DNA of 36,583 nt from Candidatus Levybacteria bacterium GW2011_GWA1_37_16 (GCA_943354875.1 CALRDJ010000006.1:1-36583), one strand, 5' to 3'. Shown: positions 1 to 8,784, counted from the first letter of the stretch. The notes: generated by a model from the sequence alone, not told the origin. Numbers and translations are program-made.

Positions 1-55
1 AGATAAAAATGAAGAATATCTCTGAAACTTCTAACGACTACAGGTTACTGAGAAT

Positions 56-2914
56 TTACTGCAGGACTAAGTCAAACCACCTAATAATATCCGCATCAGT
101 TACCACACCATCGCCATTTAAATCACACTGCACAGAAGTAATAACCCTATTTTTTTCCTTATTACACATAAATATATCCTTCAAGTCTACTACTCCATTT
201 CTATCTATGTCTCCTCGAGCAGAAGCAGCAGAGGTTGGAATAGGAGTATTCGTCGGCTGCACTCCCGATGACCCACCACAGCTAGTCGAGCATGCCCCTG
301 ATTTAATCCTAGCACAGTCACCTGCAGATGCATTCGAAACACCACCATTACACCATCCGTTAATAAGCTGGCCATCAGAACAGGAATTAAGCCCTGATGG
401 GAAAAGAGCTTTTATATCATTTACTCCACCTCTTTGGTTTTTTATACAGCTCACACAAGCATTTCCTGCATCTGGTGCCTGCTGTGCCATAGTACATGAG
501 GGACTTCCTCCACCCCCAGATTTAGCCTGTAATTGGAGACATCTACCTCCACCCTCAAACCCGTAACACCATGCGCTGGTATCTTTCAGGTTCGCAGGTA
601 GCGAATCGTTTTTCGGACAACTATTGTTCCCATTACAAGGATTTCCACACGAGATTGCTTTCCAGACATAGGAAGTATCTGTAACCGTAGTACTTGCACT
701 GGATGGAGTCGTTTGGCTCGGTGCTAAGTCACGACATGCATTACTAGATCCTCCATCACTAATTGTAATAGTTAGTGATTTACTACATTGCGTAGAGGTA
801 ATACCGCAATTATTGGTAGCACAGTTTTTCCATTCATGAGTCCATGCGTAAGCGCCTGATCTTGAAAAAGTACACGTAGCTGTGGTATTCCAAAAACCAC
901 CAGCATTATCGAAAGAGCAATTTGCTCCAGAAGGAGAGATGGAATCGTGCGGAAAGGTGGAGCCCTGTGACCCATTCACCGTCAAAGAAACAATACCACC
1001 TACAGCATTATTCTGAGAAGATACTGACATATTTACCGCATCTCTATTGCATGATGGCGCACCGTTGCCACCCGGTACAGGTGTTGAGGTTGCAATTGCC
1101 CCACCATTCCCTCCTCTTGATTGTAACTGCAAACATCTATTTCCAGTCGGAAAAGCATAACACCAAGCACTATTTCTTTTTAAATCTTCTGAAAGCGAAT
1201 CGTTCTTAGGACAATCCCCATTCGAGCCACACACTCTCCCTCCACAACTAGCCTTCCATGTATACCCACTCATAGGGGTTTCTGGATTATCTCGACACGT
1301 ATTTCCTCCTCCGCCGTCAGGTGTTGGTGTCGGTGTTGGTGTTGTACCACCACTAGTGGGACACGACACTTGCTGAGAGCAATCAGAAACATACCGACAT
1401 CCTCCAACTGGATTAAAACCACTTCCACCACTTCCAGAAAAACAAATGGCCTCTCCATCTCGATCCTGTGAATAACTACACGTTAAACGAGCACCACAAC
1501 TACCATCTCCTTCTCCTGGCGTGGGTGTTGGCGTTGGTACAACTGGTGTTGTAGGAGTGGGCACTTGGGTTGGTTCTGGCTCATCATTAACTCCGGCAAT
1601 TTGATTAATAGTATTGCTTAAAACTCGCTGAGAAACCAAATTAAAATATGGAATATCTATTGCGTGCATTATACTTGTCTCAGAGGATCTATAAAAATCG
1701 GGAATATTACATCCCCTTTTTAAATCGCTAGAAGAAATACCTCTCCAGTTTGGATGACTAATTAAGGCATTAGGATCTCCTGCGTAACAATTTGCAATAA
1801 CACCACTGGCATTACCTATAGTATTTGAATAGTTGTACTCATCATATAGGCCCATTGAGTGACCAAACTCATGAACAAAAACTTGCTCTTTTGTTCTCCC
1901 ATTTGTCGCTACAGAGACAACTCCACCAACTCCCCAAGCACCTCCCCCATACCCAGGATCATTAACAAGAACGACTATTTTGTCATATGCTGCCTGCCTG
2001 TTATTGGCTTCTTGAATAGATAGGCCTTGATTACATATCATTAGGCGCCCAAGCCCGTCTTGACCTCTTCCACATTGTAAGTCTGCCTCAGTTTCTATAC
2101 GAGCAAACCAAAACTGTGAAAAACGAGATTGAAAAGGCTCAAATGAAGATAAATGATGCCTCAGCGTCTCAATGTCATTGCGAAATTTACCATAATCACC
2201 ATTATATCTTTGACTAATAAAAAGAACCCTAACTTGTCTCCCTGACTGCGCCATAACATTTTTAGCAAGTACATTTATGAAACTCTCAGAGAGAGAATCT
2301 TTTTCTTCCAAAACTTCAAAATCAATATTATTATGTATTTGCTTTGCCTGTTTGATTTCGATAGAGATAAGAGGTTTTTTATTTGCTTCTATTATACGGA
2401 CATAGGCCGTTAAAGGATCATACTTAAAGTTAAAAGCTTGAGAAATCACTCCTATTGGATATTCGTGGCGCTGATCACTACCTTCCTCAGGAGGCGCCAT
2501 TAAAGGCGCTGATGGTTCTGTAAACCCAATCTGCTCGAGCACATTTCCCTTTGCATCAATGGTTTGAATATAATAATCTTTTTCTTCAACCACATATTTT
2601 GGTGTATATCCATCTAGTATGCGAAGCGATGAAAAATGAAATTGAGGAGTTGATGTACTATCATAAGAAAGACTAACTTCCAATATCTTACTCGGTGCTT
2701 CTATTTGTTTTTTTTCTATAAGTTCCTCAGCACTTTGCCAGACTAAATTTTCTCTTGTATCGACTATTTTTGATTGGGTATTTGATAAAAACCATATTAC
2801 ACTAGGAACAAGAATAATACACACTACTCCTAGAGCTAGCCAACGATTATTTTTTATTTGCAACAGCACATCTTTACCCATCTGCCTCAACCACAAAAAA
2901 TAGGACATATGCAT
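56..2914 (-). CDS. Secreted/membrane-anchored M64-like (IgA peptidase family) metallopeptidase with Cys-rich modules, PT-rich linkers and C-terminal dockerin-like Ca-binding repeats
   Basis: 952-aa ORF; N-terminal TM segment (WLALGVVCIILVPSVIWFL); zinc motif VFVHEFGHSMGLYDEY; PTPTPTP linkers; C-terminus GDIDRNGVVDLKDI...CDLNGDGVVTDADI resembles a two-loop dockerin. Confidence 0.85.
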   Translation of the reverse strand: MHMSYFLWLRQMGKDVLLQIKNNRWLALGVVCIILVPSVIWFLSNTQSKIVDTRENLVWQSAEELIEKKQIEAPSKILEVSLSYDSTSTPQFHFSSLRILDGYTPKYVVEEKDYYIQTIDAKGNVLEQIGFTEPSAPLMAPPEEGSDQRHEYPIGVISQAFNFKYDPLTAYVRIIEANKKPLISIEIKQAKQIHNNIDFEVLEEKDSLSESFINVLAKNVMAQSGRQVRVLFISQRYNGDYGKFRNDIETLRHHLSSFEPFQSRFSQFWFARIETEADLQCGRGQDGLGRLMICNQGLSIQEANNRQAAYDKIVVLVNDPGYGGGAWGVGGVVSVATNGRTKEQVFVHEFGHSMGLYDEYNYSNTIGNASGVIANCYAGDPNALISHPNWRGISSSDLKRGCNIPDFYRSSETSIMHAIDIPYFNLVSQRVLSNTINQIAGVNDEPEPTQVPTPTTPVVPTPTPTPGEGDGSCGARLTCSYSQDRDGEAICFSGSGGSGFNPVGGCRYVSDCSQQVSCPTSGGTTPTPTPTPDGGGGNTCRDNPETPMSGYTWKASCGGRVCGSNGDCPKNDSLSEDLKRNSAWCYAFPTGNRCLQLQSRGGNGGAIATSTPVPGGNGAPSCNRDAVNMSVSSQNNAVGGIVSLTVNGSQGSTFPHDSISPSGANCSFDNAGGFWNTTATCTFSRSGAYAWTHEWKNCATNNCGITSTQCSKSLTITISDGGSSNACRDLAPSQTTPSSASTTVTDTSYVWKAISCGNPCNGNNSCPKNDSLPANLKDTSAWCYGFEGGGRCLQLQAKSGGGGSPSCTMAQQAPDAGNACVSCIKNQRGGVNDIKALFPSGLNSCSDGQLINGWCNGGVSNASAGDCARIKSGACSTSCGGSSGVQPTNTPIPTSAASARGDIDRNGVVDLKDIFMCNKEKNRVITSVQCDLNGDGVVTDADIIRWFDLVLQ

Positions 2915-2951
2915 ACAGCATATGATATGAGGAAAAAGATTACAAGATTAG

Positions 2952-3845
2952 CTAAAACCAGCTTTTTTTCGATTTAGAAGAATCAAACTCTTCTAAGAGT
3001 TTTTTCTGTGCGACGGTCAGGCTTTTCGGAATTACGACTTTAAATTTTACATAATGATTTCCTTTTCCGCCTCCTCGCAGGGAGACTATTCCTTTTCCCT
3101 GAAGTCGAAATACGGTTTCTGGCTGAGTACCTGCTGGCACTTTCAGCTTTACTACTCCGTCCACTGTTTTTACATCGATCGTATCACCCAATGCTGCGAG
3201 CGTAAATGGAATTTCTATTTCAGAGATTACATCTGCGCCCTCTCTTTTGAACGTTTTATGCGGCGCTACACTCAGCACCACGTCATATTCTTTAAATCGT
3301 ATTCGGGCACCATCATCTACTCCTGCCGGAATTTTTATCGTCTGAGATTTCTCATCGATAGTCACTTTCTTCTCAGCACCCTTCACTGCGTCCATAAAAT
3401 CGATGGTGAGCGAATATACGGGACGTCTTTGTGCGCGAGCACCCCCAAATGGATTACCAGCTCCGCCACCAAAAAACTGCTCGAAAATATCAAACGGGTC
3501 AGAAGATCCGCCAAAGTCTCCACCATTTGAAGTACTATAACTATAAGAGAATGGCCCCTGTTGTCCACCAAATCCACCAGAGAATGGATTTCCGCCTCCA
3601 AATCCCTGCCCAGCTCCGCTGGACTCAAACCCTGCATGGCCTACCTGATCATACGTCTGACGTTTTTGGGTGTCCGACAATACTTCATATGCTTTCGTCA
3701 CTTCCTTAAATTTATCTGAGGCATCCTTCGCTTTATTTCGATCAGGATGATACTGAAGCGCTAATTTCCGATACGCCTTCTTTATCTCGTCTGCAGACGC
3801 AGTTTTCCCAACTCCGAGTAATGAATAGTAATCTTTACTTGCCAT
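2952..3845 (-). CDS. dnaJ: DnaJ/CbpA-like J-domain co-chaperone lacking the Cys-rich zinc finger
   Basis: N-terminal J domain with HPD ([13 protein letters not shown]), G/F-rich region, C-terminal DnaJ substrate-binding domain; no CxxCxGxG repeats. Confidence 0.9.
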   Translation of the reverse strand: MASKDYYSLLGVGKTASADEIKKAYRKLALQYHPDRNKAKDASDKFKEVTKAYEVLSDTQKRQTYDQVGHAGFESSGAGQGFGGGNPFSGGFGGQQGPFSYSYSTSNGGDFGGSSDPFDIFEQFFGGGAGNPFGGARAQRRPVYSLTIDFMDAVKGAEKKVTIDEKSQTIKIPAGVDDGARIRFKEYDVVLSVAPHKTFKREGADVISEIEIPFTLAALGDTIDVKTVDGVVKLKVPAGTQPETVFRLQGKGIVSLRGGGKGNHYVKFKVVIPKSLTVAQKKLLEEFDSSKSKKSWF

Positions 3846-4653
3846 ATGTTCTTCCTTCTCCTATTTCCCACACAGCTCGCTCCATAGCGCCTTTAGCAAA
3901 GGCTCCCAGGAACTTATGTCCATTTGTTATTTTAATCGCTGACTTATCATTAAACAATGAGAAGAAAACTCGCCTCAGTCGAACAACCGGTGAAACCGAA
4001 GCTTCAGGATTTTTTCCCTCAGGCTCTATTACACGAGTAGTCCTCGCAGCGATCGCACTAAAAAAATCTTTTTCGGGATCATCAGTTTCTCGAGGAAATA
4101 CAGTCGTAAATGATCTGCCGATATTTCCCAGATGATCATCACTACTACCGGTTACTGCTGCGCCAATTTCACTCGCTATCGCTCCTGCTTTTCTTAGATT
4201 TCTCGCTGATAACATCGGATGTCCAGCCTCGATAAAATCGATATGCATACCCTTATCTGTTATTCTTCGAGCCTCCTGCACCGAAGCCGAACCAGGAGGA
4301 AGAAAAAATCCGAGGTGGGCCAGTCCGACTACAAGCCCCTCCCCATTTGCCTGCTTCACTACTTCAGTCATAGGAGTGGCTATCTTAAACTCTACCGGTT
4401 TTATTCCTGTGGGTGCGTATACCAATACATGACCTTCTCGGGAAGATACCTCAACCCCTCGAAGATATGACGTGTCATCAGATGGTGTGTGCTCCTGCGC
4501 CCACACGTCGTGATCAGTCCTCCCATATAGACCAAGACGAGCATTTTTAGCCAGAATAGCCTGCTCTTCCCACGTTTTTATCCCGTCACTTCTGACAGAA
4601 TGCGTGTGAGGATCTGCTCTCCACATTCTTTTTTCTGCTATATCTCCTGCCAT
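3835..4653 (-). CDS. PHP-domain metal-dependent phosphoesterase-like protein
   Basis: [11 protein letters not shown] motif and later TDHD; likely start is ATG at 4653 ([11 protein letters not shown]) preceded by AGGAGG (CCTCCT at 4659-4664), not the longer ORF start at 4707; 3' end overlaps dnaJ start by 11 bp. Confidence 0.8.
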   Translation of the reverse strand: MAGDIAEKRMWRADPHTHSVRSDGIKTWEEQAILAKNARLGLYGRTDHDVWAQEHTPSDDTSYLRGVEVSSREGHVLVYAPTGIKPVEFKIATPMTEVVKQANGEGLVVGLAHLGFFLPPGSASVQEARRITDKGMHIDFIEAGHPMLSARNLRKAGAIASEIGAAVTGSSDDHLGNIGRSFTTVFPRETDDPEKDFFSAIAARTTRVIEPEGKNPEASVSPVVRLRRVFFSLFNDKSAIKITNGHKFLGAFAKGAMERAVWEIGEGRTYGK

Positions 4654-4672
4654 AATTTCCTCCTGTTTTACC

Positions 4673-4694
4673 AAAAAGCCTCGCTCCGCGAGGC
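4673..4694 (-). terminator. Rho-independent terminator downstream of dnaK
   Basis: Minus strand GCCTCGC-GGA-GCGAGGC-TTTTT: perfect 7-bp GC-rich stem, 3-nt loop, T5 tract. Confidence 0.75.
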
Positions 4695-4699
4695 AATGT

Positions 4700-4734
4700 C
4701 TACACACTACTCCCTATATGCTACCCCCTACTCA
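4700..4734. repeat. Degenerate 7-bp-period array (5 units) between dnaK and PHP gene
   Basis: CTACACA CTACTCC CTATATG CTACCCC CTACTCA; CTA at 4700, 4707, 4714, 4721, 4728 exactly; the last CTA is the dnaK stop (TAG). Confidence 0.85.
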
Positions 4735-6644
4735 ACCACTTCGCCTTCTTGCGCTTTATTTTCTTTTTTCTCTTCTGCTCCTTCTGATTCCTTTGTCTCC
4801 CCTGTCTCCTGTGGATCTTCTGGGTCAGCCACGTTTGACGCGGTAGCTTCCTGGTTCTTACTCATCGCTTCTCCAATTTTTTGTAAAGACTCTGATAATT
4901 CTTTCGTTTTTGTCTCTAATTCTTCCTTAGTGCCAGTATCTAAGATGTCTTTCAGGGCTGAAATCTTCTCTTCTATTTCTTTTTTTAAATCCTCTGCCAC
5001 TTTATCCCCTGCGTCTTTTAGCGCTTTTTCTGATGTGAAAATAAGAGAGTCTGCTTGATTTCGAGCTTCTACTCCTGCTTTCTTTTCTTCGTCTTCCTTC
5101 GCGTGCTCCTCCGCTTCTTTCGTCATCTTCTCGACTTCTTCTTTTGAAAGACCGGTCGATCCGGTAATCGTAATTTTCTGTTCTTTTCCGCTCGCTTTAT
5201 CCTTCGCACTGACATGGAGAATTCCACTCGCATCGATATCGAACGTTACTTCTACCTGAGGCATTCCTCGTGGAGCTGGAGGAATACCATCGAGCGCAAA
5301 ACGACCAAGAGATTTATTATCTGAAGCCATGGGTCGCTCTCCTTGGAGTACGTTAATTTCCACCTGTGTTTGATTATCTGCAGCAGTTGAAAACACTTGA
5401 GACTTAGAAGTCGGAATGGTCGAATTTCTCGGAATAAGTGGGGTCGATACGGAGCCGAGTGTTTCGAGTCCCAGTGTCAACGGCGTAACATCGAGGAGCA
5501 ATACATCTTTCACTTCTCCACCGAGAACCCCTCCCTGCACAGCTGCACCGATAGCCACCACTTCGTCTGGATTGACTGACTTATTTGGCTCTTTACCAAA
5601 GAACTTCGTAACCGTTTCGACAATCTTAGGCATTCTCGTCATGCCACCGACGAGTACTACTTCATCTATCTCAGATGCTTTCATCTTCGCATCATCCAGA
5701 GCTTGCTGAACTGGCTTAATCGTTTTCTGGACCAGATCATCAACCAACTGCTCTAGTTTTGCTCGGGTCAACGCTACAGTCAAGTGCAATGGACCGTCTT
5801 TTCCTTGGGTTATAAACGGCTGATTTATCTGCGCCTCTTGTGACGTAGAAAGTTCAATCTTAGCTTTTTCTGCAGATTCCTTTAATCTCTGAAGCGCCTG
5901 AGAATCTTTTCGGAGATCTACGTTATTTTCTTTCTTAAATTCATCAGCTAAGAAGTTTATGATTACCTGGTCAAAATCATCACCACCGAGATGTGTGTCG
6001 CCATTTGTAGATTTTACTTCATATACACCCTCACCAAGCTCGAGAATGGAGATATCAAAGGTTCCTCCTCCGAGGTCATACACAGCAATTGTGTGAGCGT
6101 TTTTCTTATCAAGTCCATAAGCCAAAGCTGCTGCAGTCGGTTCATTTATAATACGGAGTACTTCGAGGCCCGCGATTTCTCCGGCCTGCATGGTAGCCTG
6201 ACGCTGTGAATCGTCAAAGTATGCAGGAACAGTGATAACCGCTTGGGTTATTTTCCCACCCAGATATGCTTCGGCATCTGCTTTTATTTTCTGCAGAATA
6301 GTTGCTGAAACTTCCTGAGGCGTATAGGTTTTTCCATCTACTTCGACCACTGCCATTCCATCACGACCAGATTTAACGGTATATGGCAAAAGCTTCATAT
6401 CGCGCTGCACAGAAGGATCAGTAAACTTTCGACCCATAAGGCGCTTCACCGAATAGATAGTCTCTTTCGACTTTAATACCATCTGACGCTTCGCCACATC
6501 ACCGACGACATGGGATTTCGGATCAACCACTGATGGTATTACGTTACGACCCTCTGCAGAATGGATTACCTTTGGTGCTCCACCCTCCATGACCGCTACC
6601 GCTGAATTTGTCGTTCCTAAATCTATTCCTATAATCTTAGCCAT
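4728..6644 (-). CDS. dnaK: Molecular chaperone DnaK (Hsp70)
   Basis: 638 aa; [44 protein letters not shown]. Confidence 0.98.
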   Translation of the reverse strand: MAKIIGIDLGTTNSAVAVMEGGAPKVIHSAEGRNVIPSVVDPKSHVVGDVAKRQMVLKSKETIYSVKRLMGRKFTDPSVQRDMKLLPYTVKSGRDGMAVVEVDGKTYTPQEVSATILQKIKADAEAYLGGKITQAVITVPAYFDDSQRQATMQAGEIAGLEVLRIINEPTAAALAYGLDKKNAHTIAVYDLGGGTFDISILELGEGVYEVKSTNGDTHLGGDDFDQVIINFLADEFKKENNVDLRKDSQALQRLKESAEKAKIELSTSQEAQINQPFITQGKDGPLHLTVALTRAKLEQLVDDLVQKTIKPVQQALDDAKMKASEIDEVVLVGGMTRMPKIVETVTKFFGKEPNKSVNPDEVVAIGAAVQGGVLGGEVKDVLLLDVTPLTLGLETLGSVSTPLIPRNSTIPTSKSQVFSTAADNQTQVEINVLQGERPMASDNKSLGRFALDGIPPAPRGMPQVEVTFDIDASGILHVSAKDKASGKEQKITITGSTGLSKEEVEKMTKEAEEHAKEDEEKKAGVEARNQADSLIFTSEKALKDAGDKVAEDLKKEIEEKISALKDILDTGTKEELETKTKELSESLQKIGEAMSKNQEATASNVADPEDPQETGETKESEGAEEKKENKAQEGEVVE

Positions 6645-6655
6645 ATATTCCTTTC

Positions 6656-6739
6656 AGTTTAATTGAAAATTAAAAATGCAAAATTTAAAATAATGGTACT
6701 TTTATTTTACACTTTTCACTTTTAACTTTGAACTTTCTT
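6656..6739. repeat. Degenerate 7-bp-period A/T-rich array spanning the grpE 3' end and grpE-dnaK gap
   Basis: In one phase: AGTTTAA TTGAAAA TTAAAAA TGCAAAA TTTAAAA TAATGGT ACTTTTA TTTTACA CTTTTCA CTTTTAA CTTTGAA CTTTCTT. Confidence 0.7.
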
Positions 6740-7240
6740 TCCAACTATTACCCCTGCTGGTCTTAGTATTTTATCATATAACATAAACCCTGCGCGCGTC
6801 TCCTGCAGCACCTTATCATTTTCTCCCTCTTCTGCGCTCACGACCTCCATAAGACTTGGATCAAAAGATTTGTTTTTCGTATCAATCCGTATAACCCCTT
6901 CCGCCTTCAACGTGTCTAAGAATTGACTTATAGAAAGCTTCAATCCCTGATCATCGACATGACGCGCTGCCATCATGAGCGTATCAAGCACTGGAAGAAG
7001 CTGGAGCAAGAGTTGCTTATTCGCTGAAAGTATTATCTCTCGACGCTCTCCTGCTATACGCTTTTCCAAGTTTTGATAATCTGCCAATGTGCGTCTTATC
7101 TGGTCCTGTAACGCTTTTGCCTCCTCGCCACATTTACAATTTTCGCATATACAAGAATCGTCCTGCTTTACCTGCTTACCATCAGGCATGGCTTCTTCTG
7201 TTTTGGTATCTTTTTCATCAGTATCGTTTTTATGTGTCAT
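6722..7240 (-). CDS. grpE: Nucleotide exchange factor GrpE
   Basis: LADYQNLEKRIAGERREI...LLPVLDTLMMAARHV, C-terminal LRPAGVIVGKK; between hrcA and dnaK. Confidence 0.93.
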   Translation of the reverse strand: MTHKNDTDEKDTKTEEAMPDGKQVKQDDSCICENCKCGEEAKALQDQIRRTLADYQNLEKRIAGERREIILSANKQLLLQLLPVLDTLMMAARHVDDQGLKLSISQFLDTLKAEGVIRIDTKNKSFDPSLMEVVSAEEGENDKVLQETRAGFMLYDKILRPAGVIVGKKVQS

Positions 7241-7248
7241 GTTTTTAT

Positions 7249-7283
7249 TTAGAAGCTAGCATCTAGTTGCTAGCTTCTAGGTT
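7249..7283. repeat. 7-bp-period CTAG array forming a perfect hairpin in the hrcA-grpE gap
   Basis: TTAGAAG CTAGCAT CTAGTTG CTAGCTT CTAGGTT; CTAG at 7256, 7263, 7270, 7277; TAGAAGCTAGC / GCTAGCTTCTA 11-bp inverted repeat (7250-7260 / 7269-7279), 8-nt loop. Confidence 0.85.
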
Positions 7284-8014
7284 TACCAACCTTTTGCTAT
7301 TTCCTCGATAAGCCCTCCGAAGTATCGAACAGTCGGCACTACATTAGTGTAATTCAAACGTACCGGTCCGATAACTCCGATTTGCCCACCACTATGAAGT
7401 GGCGTTTTATAATTCGTAAATACAAATCCATATTCATGAGATAACTTCGGACCGAAATCTTCACCGAGCATGATATGAATATCCTCTTCTCCTACAGACT
7501 GGGCGAAAATCTCACGAAAGAGATCAAATTCGTCTACCAAGCCAAGTAAATTTTTCGTGATATCGATATCATAAAATTCCGGCATATCGAGGATATTTGC
7601 ATATCCTGAGCAGTATATATCTCCCTCGTCAGTGGTGATGACTGCCATGGCTTTTGTTTTTTCTGCTAATCTTTTCGTCACTTCCTTCAAAAACCTCTGA
7701 TCTCTTTCGCGGTAATCCCAGAGTTTTTCTTTTACGGCTACTTCTTCTGCCACAGACAGCTCTTTTTCTTTCATCAGCTGGGTTACATAAAATTTCATAC
7801 CAAGTGGGGTAGGAATACGTCCGGCTGAAGTGTGAGGCTTCTGGAGATAACCCAGCTCTGTGAGACGAACCATTTCATTTCTGATGGTAGCTGGAGATGC
7901 TGAGACACTGTGCTTTTTTTCAAGGGTTTCTGAACCGACTGGATTTGCGGTTTCGATATATTCCTCTATAAGAGATTTGAGGATGTCTATTTGTCGTTGC
8001 GTTAAGTCATGCAT
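7283..8014 (-). CDS. hrcA: Heat-inducible transcription repressor HrcA (short form)
   Basis: LTQRQIDILKSLIEEYIETANPVGSETL...SPATIRNEMVRLTELGYLQKPHTSAGRIPT; 243 aa; CIRCE upstream. Confidence 0.93.
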   Translation of the reverse strand: MHDLTQRQIDILKSLIEEYIETANPVGSETLEKKHSVSASPATIRNEMVRLTELGYLQKPHTSAGRIPTPLGMKFYVTQLMKEKELSVAEEVAVKEKLWDYRERDQRFLKEVTKRLAEKTKAMAVITTDEGDIYCSGYANILDMPEFYDIDITKNLLGLVDEFDLFREIFAQSVGEEDIHIMLGEDFGPKLSHEYGFVFTNYKTPLHSGGQIGVIGPVRLNYTNVVPTVRYFGGLIEEIAKGW

Positions 8015-8029
8015 ACGCTAAAACTGTTA

Positions 8030-8056
8030 TTAGCACTAATATAGCACGATTGCTAA
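8030..8056. promoter_or_regulatory. CIRCE operator (HrcA binding site) of hrcA-grpE-dnaK
   Basis: TTAGCACTA-N9-GATTGCTAA vs consensus TTAGCACTC-N9-GAGTGCTAA (one mismatch per arm). Confidence 0.9.
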
Positions 8057-8066
8057 TTCTTGTCAA
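8038..8066 (-). promoter_or_regulatory. Sigma70-type promoter of hrcA operon overlapped by CIRCE
   Basis: Minus strand TTGACA (8066-8061) - 17 bp - TATATT (8043-8038). Confidence 0.85.
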
Positions 8067-8125
8067 GAGAGAAAATCACTTTCATTATAATCTAAGAGGA
8101 AAAATAGAGCTTTTTAATGAAGAAC

Positions 8126-8365
8126 TTAGTGGACAAATACAACTGTACCATCGCTACCAGCGCTCTTACGCCCTGCTAATGTGACTTGCTCACCCTCTCG
8201 CAAAGCATTTCCAGCTGACACTGCTTTTACTCCTAAAAACCTCGCTCTTATATCTTCTGCTCCTACTTGCACTACGACGTCTCTGCTAATCGTATGTCTT
8301 CCTCTGACACCTACTCCTATTTCGACTACGCGTCCTCCAAAACTTGGTCGGTGTAATTCTGTCAT
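8126..8365 (-). CDS. Small hypothetical protein (79 aa), Gly/Val-rich, beta-rich composition
   Basis: ORF preceded on minus strand by TTGCAA-17-TATACA ending 8 nt before the ATG; no family recognised. Confidence 0.45.
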   Translation of the reverse strand: MTELHRPSFGGRVVEIGVGVRGRHTISRDVVVQVGAEDIRARFLGVKAVSAGNALREGEQVTLAGRKSAGSDGTVVFVH

Positions 8366-8373
8366 ATTAAATA

Positions 8374-8402
8374 TGTATAATACTATTTATACCGTTTTGC
8401 AA
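8374..8402 (-). promoter_or_regulatory. Putative promoter for the 79-aa ORF (leaderless geometry)
   Basis: Minus strand TTGCAA (8402-8397) - 17 - TATACA (8379-8374); ATG at 8365. Confidence 0.5.
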
Positions 8403-8418
8403 GTGGTAAAATAAATTC

Positions 8419-8754
8419 ATGCGTCAGCCGAAACGAAACATCCTTCATCTCATCCTCGGCGTTGTATTCATCATAGTTTCTGCCTATTTCATATTTTTTT
8501 TCCCACCGAATTGGAAATTTGATATTTTGAATTGGAAATTAGAAATTCTGTATCTTTTCTTTATCTCTCTCTTTTTATCCATATATTTTATCTGTACTTT
8601 TTTACTGAACAACAGTCGTCGCGGATTATTTCTGAGCTCAGTAGCGGTGATCTACTTACTCTTACGACTCCTGCATCTCACCCAGCCTTTCTTCATAATT
8701 CTCTTGCTCGTATTTTTCGCGATCCTCGAACTAGCATTTTCGAAAAAGAGTTAA
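8419..8754 (+). CDS. Small multi-pass membrane protein, hypothetical
   Basis: 111 aa with several hydrophobic segments; start preceded by TAAAAT -10-like box. Confidence 0.65.
   Translation: MRQPKRNILHLILGVVFIIVSAYFIFFFPPNWKFDILNWKLEILYLFFISLFLSIYFICTFLLNNSRRGLFLSSVAVIYLLLRLLHLTQPFFIILLLVFFAILELAFSKKS
8511..8552. repeat. 7-bp-period array inside the 8419-8754 coding sequence
   Basis: TTGGAAA TTTGATA TTTTGAA TTGGAAA TTAGAAA TTCTGTA; encodes NWKFDILNWKLEIL (7-aa repeat from 3x7 bp). Confidence 0.75.
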
Positions 8755-8755
8755 T

Positions 8756-8784
8756 TTGTCGAAAGATCGATCGTCTGCTAGAAT
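8756..8784 (+). promoter_or_regulatory. Putative metG promoter
   Basis: TTGTCG - 17 bp - TAGAAT; ATG 12 nt downstream of -10. Confidence 0.6.

Noticed and set aside
9-566. Plus-strand 185-aa ORF antisense to the M64 gene, and similar antisense ORFs (e.g. 3054-3530, 4600-5058, 18800-19150, 20448-20873, 27840-28181)
   Set aside because: Opposite strand of clearly coding, conserved genes; composition reflects the complement of the real frame.
2906-2954. GCATACA GCATATG ATATGAG and GATTACAAGATTAG near-repeats in the dnaJ-M64 gap
   Set aside because: Period is inconsistent (7 then 8) and units are too few; not counted as an array.
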